DNA of 62,802 nt from Bacteroidales bacterium (GTDB lineage Bacteria > Bacteroidota > Bacteroidia > Bacteroidales > ML635J-15), in assembly GCA_017551515.1 (NCBI GenBank), contig JAFZLK010000081.1, positions 1-62,802 of the forward strand. Direction: 5' to 3'. Below, piece after piece: positions 62,636 to 62,802 of the stretch. Below the pieces are notes generated by a model, which worked only from the letters and a program-made list of their open reading frames with translations, was not told where the DNA came from and made no database searches. The position numbers were made by a program, and so were the translations under genes. Each line of letters begins with the position of its first letter. Position 1 is the first letter of the stretch.

Positions 62636-62802
62636 TTATTCCTTGATGAATTTCTGTACAATACCGCTCACTGAGCCTGTCGAAGTGCGCGGATTTCCGT
62701 AGATTTTTACAAAATACACACCCGCCGTCAATCCATTCACATCGCAAACCGCATTCTCTCCATTTACCTCTGTACGATAAACGATTTGTCCCATCACATT
62801 TA
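62636..62802 (-). CDS. T9SS cargo protein, only the C-terminal sorting domain in window
   Basis: Read on the minus strand from the right edge: NVMGQIVYRTEVNGENAVCD, then LTAGVYFVKIYG, and finally VQKFIKE before TAA at 62636. This is the type A Por secretion sorting domain. Between VKIYG and VQKFIKE sits an extra segment of about 12 residues (NPRTSTGSVSGI) encoded by a palindromic repeat element (62664-62692), which is unusual inside this short conserved domain. The body of the protein lies beyond the window. Confidence 0.85.
   Translation of the reverse strand, partial: NVMGQIVYRTEVNGENAVCDVNGLTAGVYFVKIYGNPRTSTGSVSGIVQKFIKE

Overview
The window looks like chromosomal DNA of an uncultured or little-studied Bacteroidales (phylum Bacteroidota). 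The evidence is the recurrent Bacteroidota promoter (-7 box TAnnTTTG, often with TTTG or TTG about 19-20 nt upstream), the scarcity of Shine-Dalgarno sequences, type IX secretion (T9SS) parts and cargo (PorP/SprF, gliding-type C-terminal domains, Por-type sorting domains, a GldM-like protein), Bro-N/KilA-N proteins, AAA_14/DUF4143 ATPases and lipoproteins with the Fibrobacter-type paralogous domain. Species cannot be named from sequence alone. Metabolism looks anaerobic and fermentative (Pta-AckA, indolepyruvate:ferredoxin oxidoreductase, lysine 2,3-aminomutase) with menaquinone synthesis (MenA, UbiE/MenG) and an Fe/Mn superoxide dismutase.

Layout. 1-4.3 kb is accessory DNA: a DUF2971 gene cut by the left edge, a secreted gene split by one extra base in an A7 run, and KilA-N and Bro-N genes each bracketed by its own direct repeats. 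4.3-8.0 kb holds a DEAD-box helicase, a YoeB-type toxin-antitoxin pair whose toxin is broken by one extra base in an A8 run, a free-standing GldM-like secreted protein and SOD. 8.1-12.5 kb is a PorP/SprF plus giant cargo pair. 12.6-16.1 kb is a beta-CASP/fur/purA/PAS operon. 16.4-20.7 kb holds an S41 protease with an outer-membrane barrel, a remnant of a REP-associated transposase, and pta-ackA. 20.9-27.6 kb holds two operons: M16 peptidase plus O-methyltransferase, and universal stress protein plus T9SS cargo plus TPR protein. After tRNA-Phe come an alpha/beta hydrolase, DUF58-ubiE-menA and a four-helix-bundle gene behind a 9-bp periodic CTAG repeat.

32-38 kb is the glycogen operon (debranching enzyme, GT4, GH57) interrupted by an unrelated lipoprotein gene. 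38-43 kb holds a PQQ-like lipoprotein with an esterase-LysM fusion, then iorA-iorB. 43-55 kb holds the first AAA_14 ATPase, an acyltransferase with queA, a divergent Smr protein, an APH-RapZ-C fusion, elbB with a MATE transporter, a radical-SAM/lipoprotein pair and the second AAA_14 ATPase. 55-62.8 kb holds kamA, a KamB-like P-loop protein, an enoyl-CoA hydratase, a HAD phosphatase, a T9SS-secreted subtilase and the tail of another T9SS cargo.

The most striking non-coding signal is that both AAA_14/DUF4143 ATPase genes are preceded by tandem arrays with the same 33-bp period but different sequence. In each case the promoter-proximal unit supplies the -33 element of the gene's own promoter. 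Other candidates are the rSAM/lipoprotein pair, the paired Bro-N/KilA-N cassettes, the 9-bp CTAG array, a very large hairpin at 52.2 kb and two independent +1 homopolymer frameshifts.
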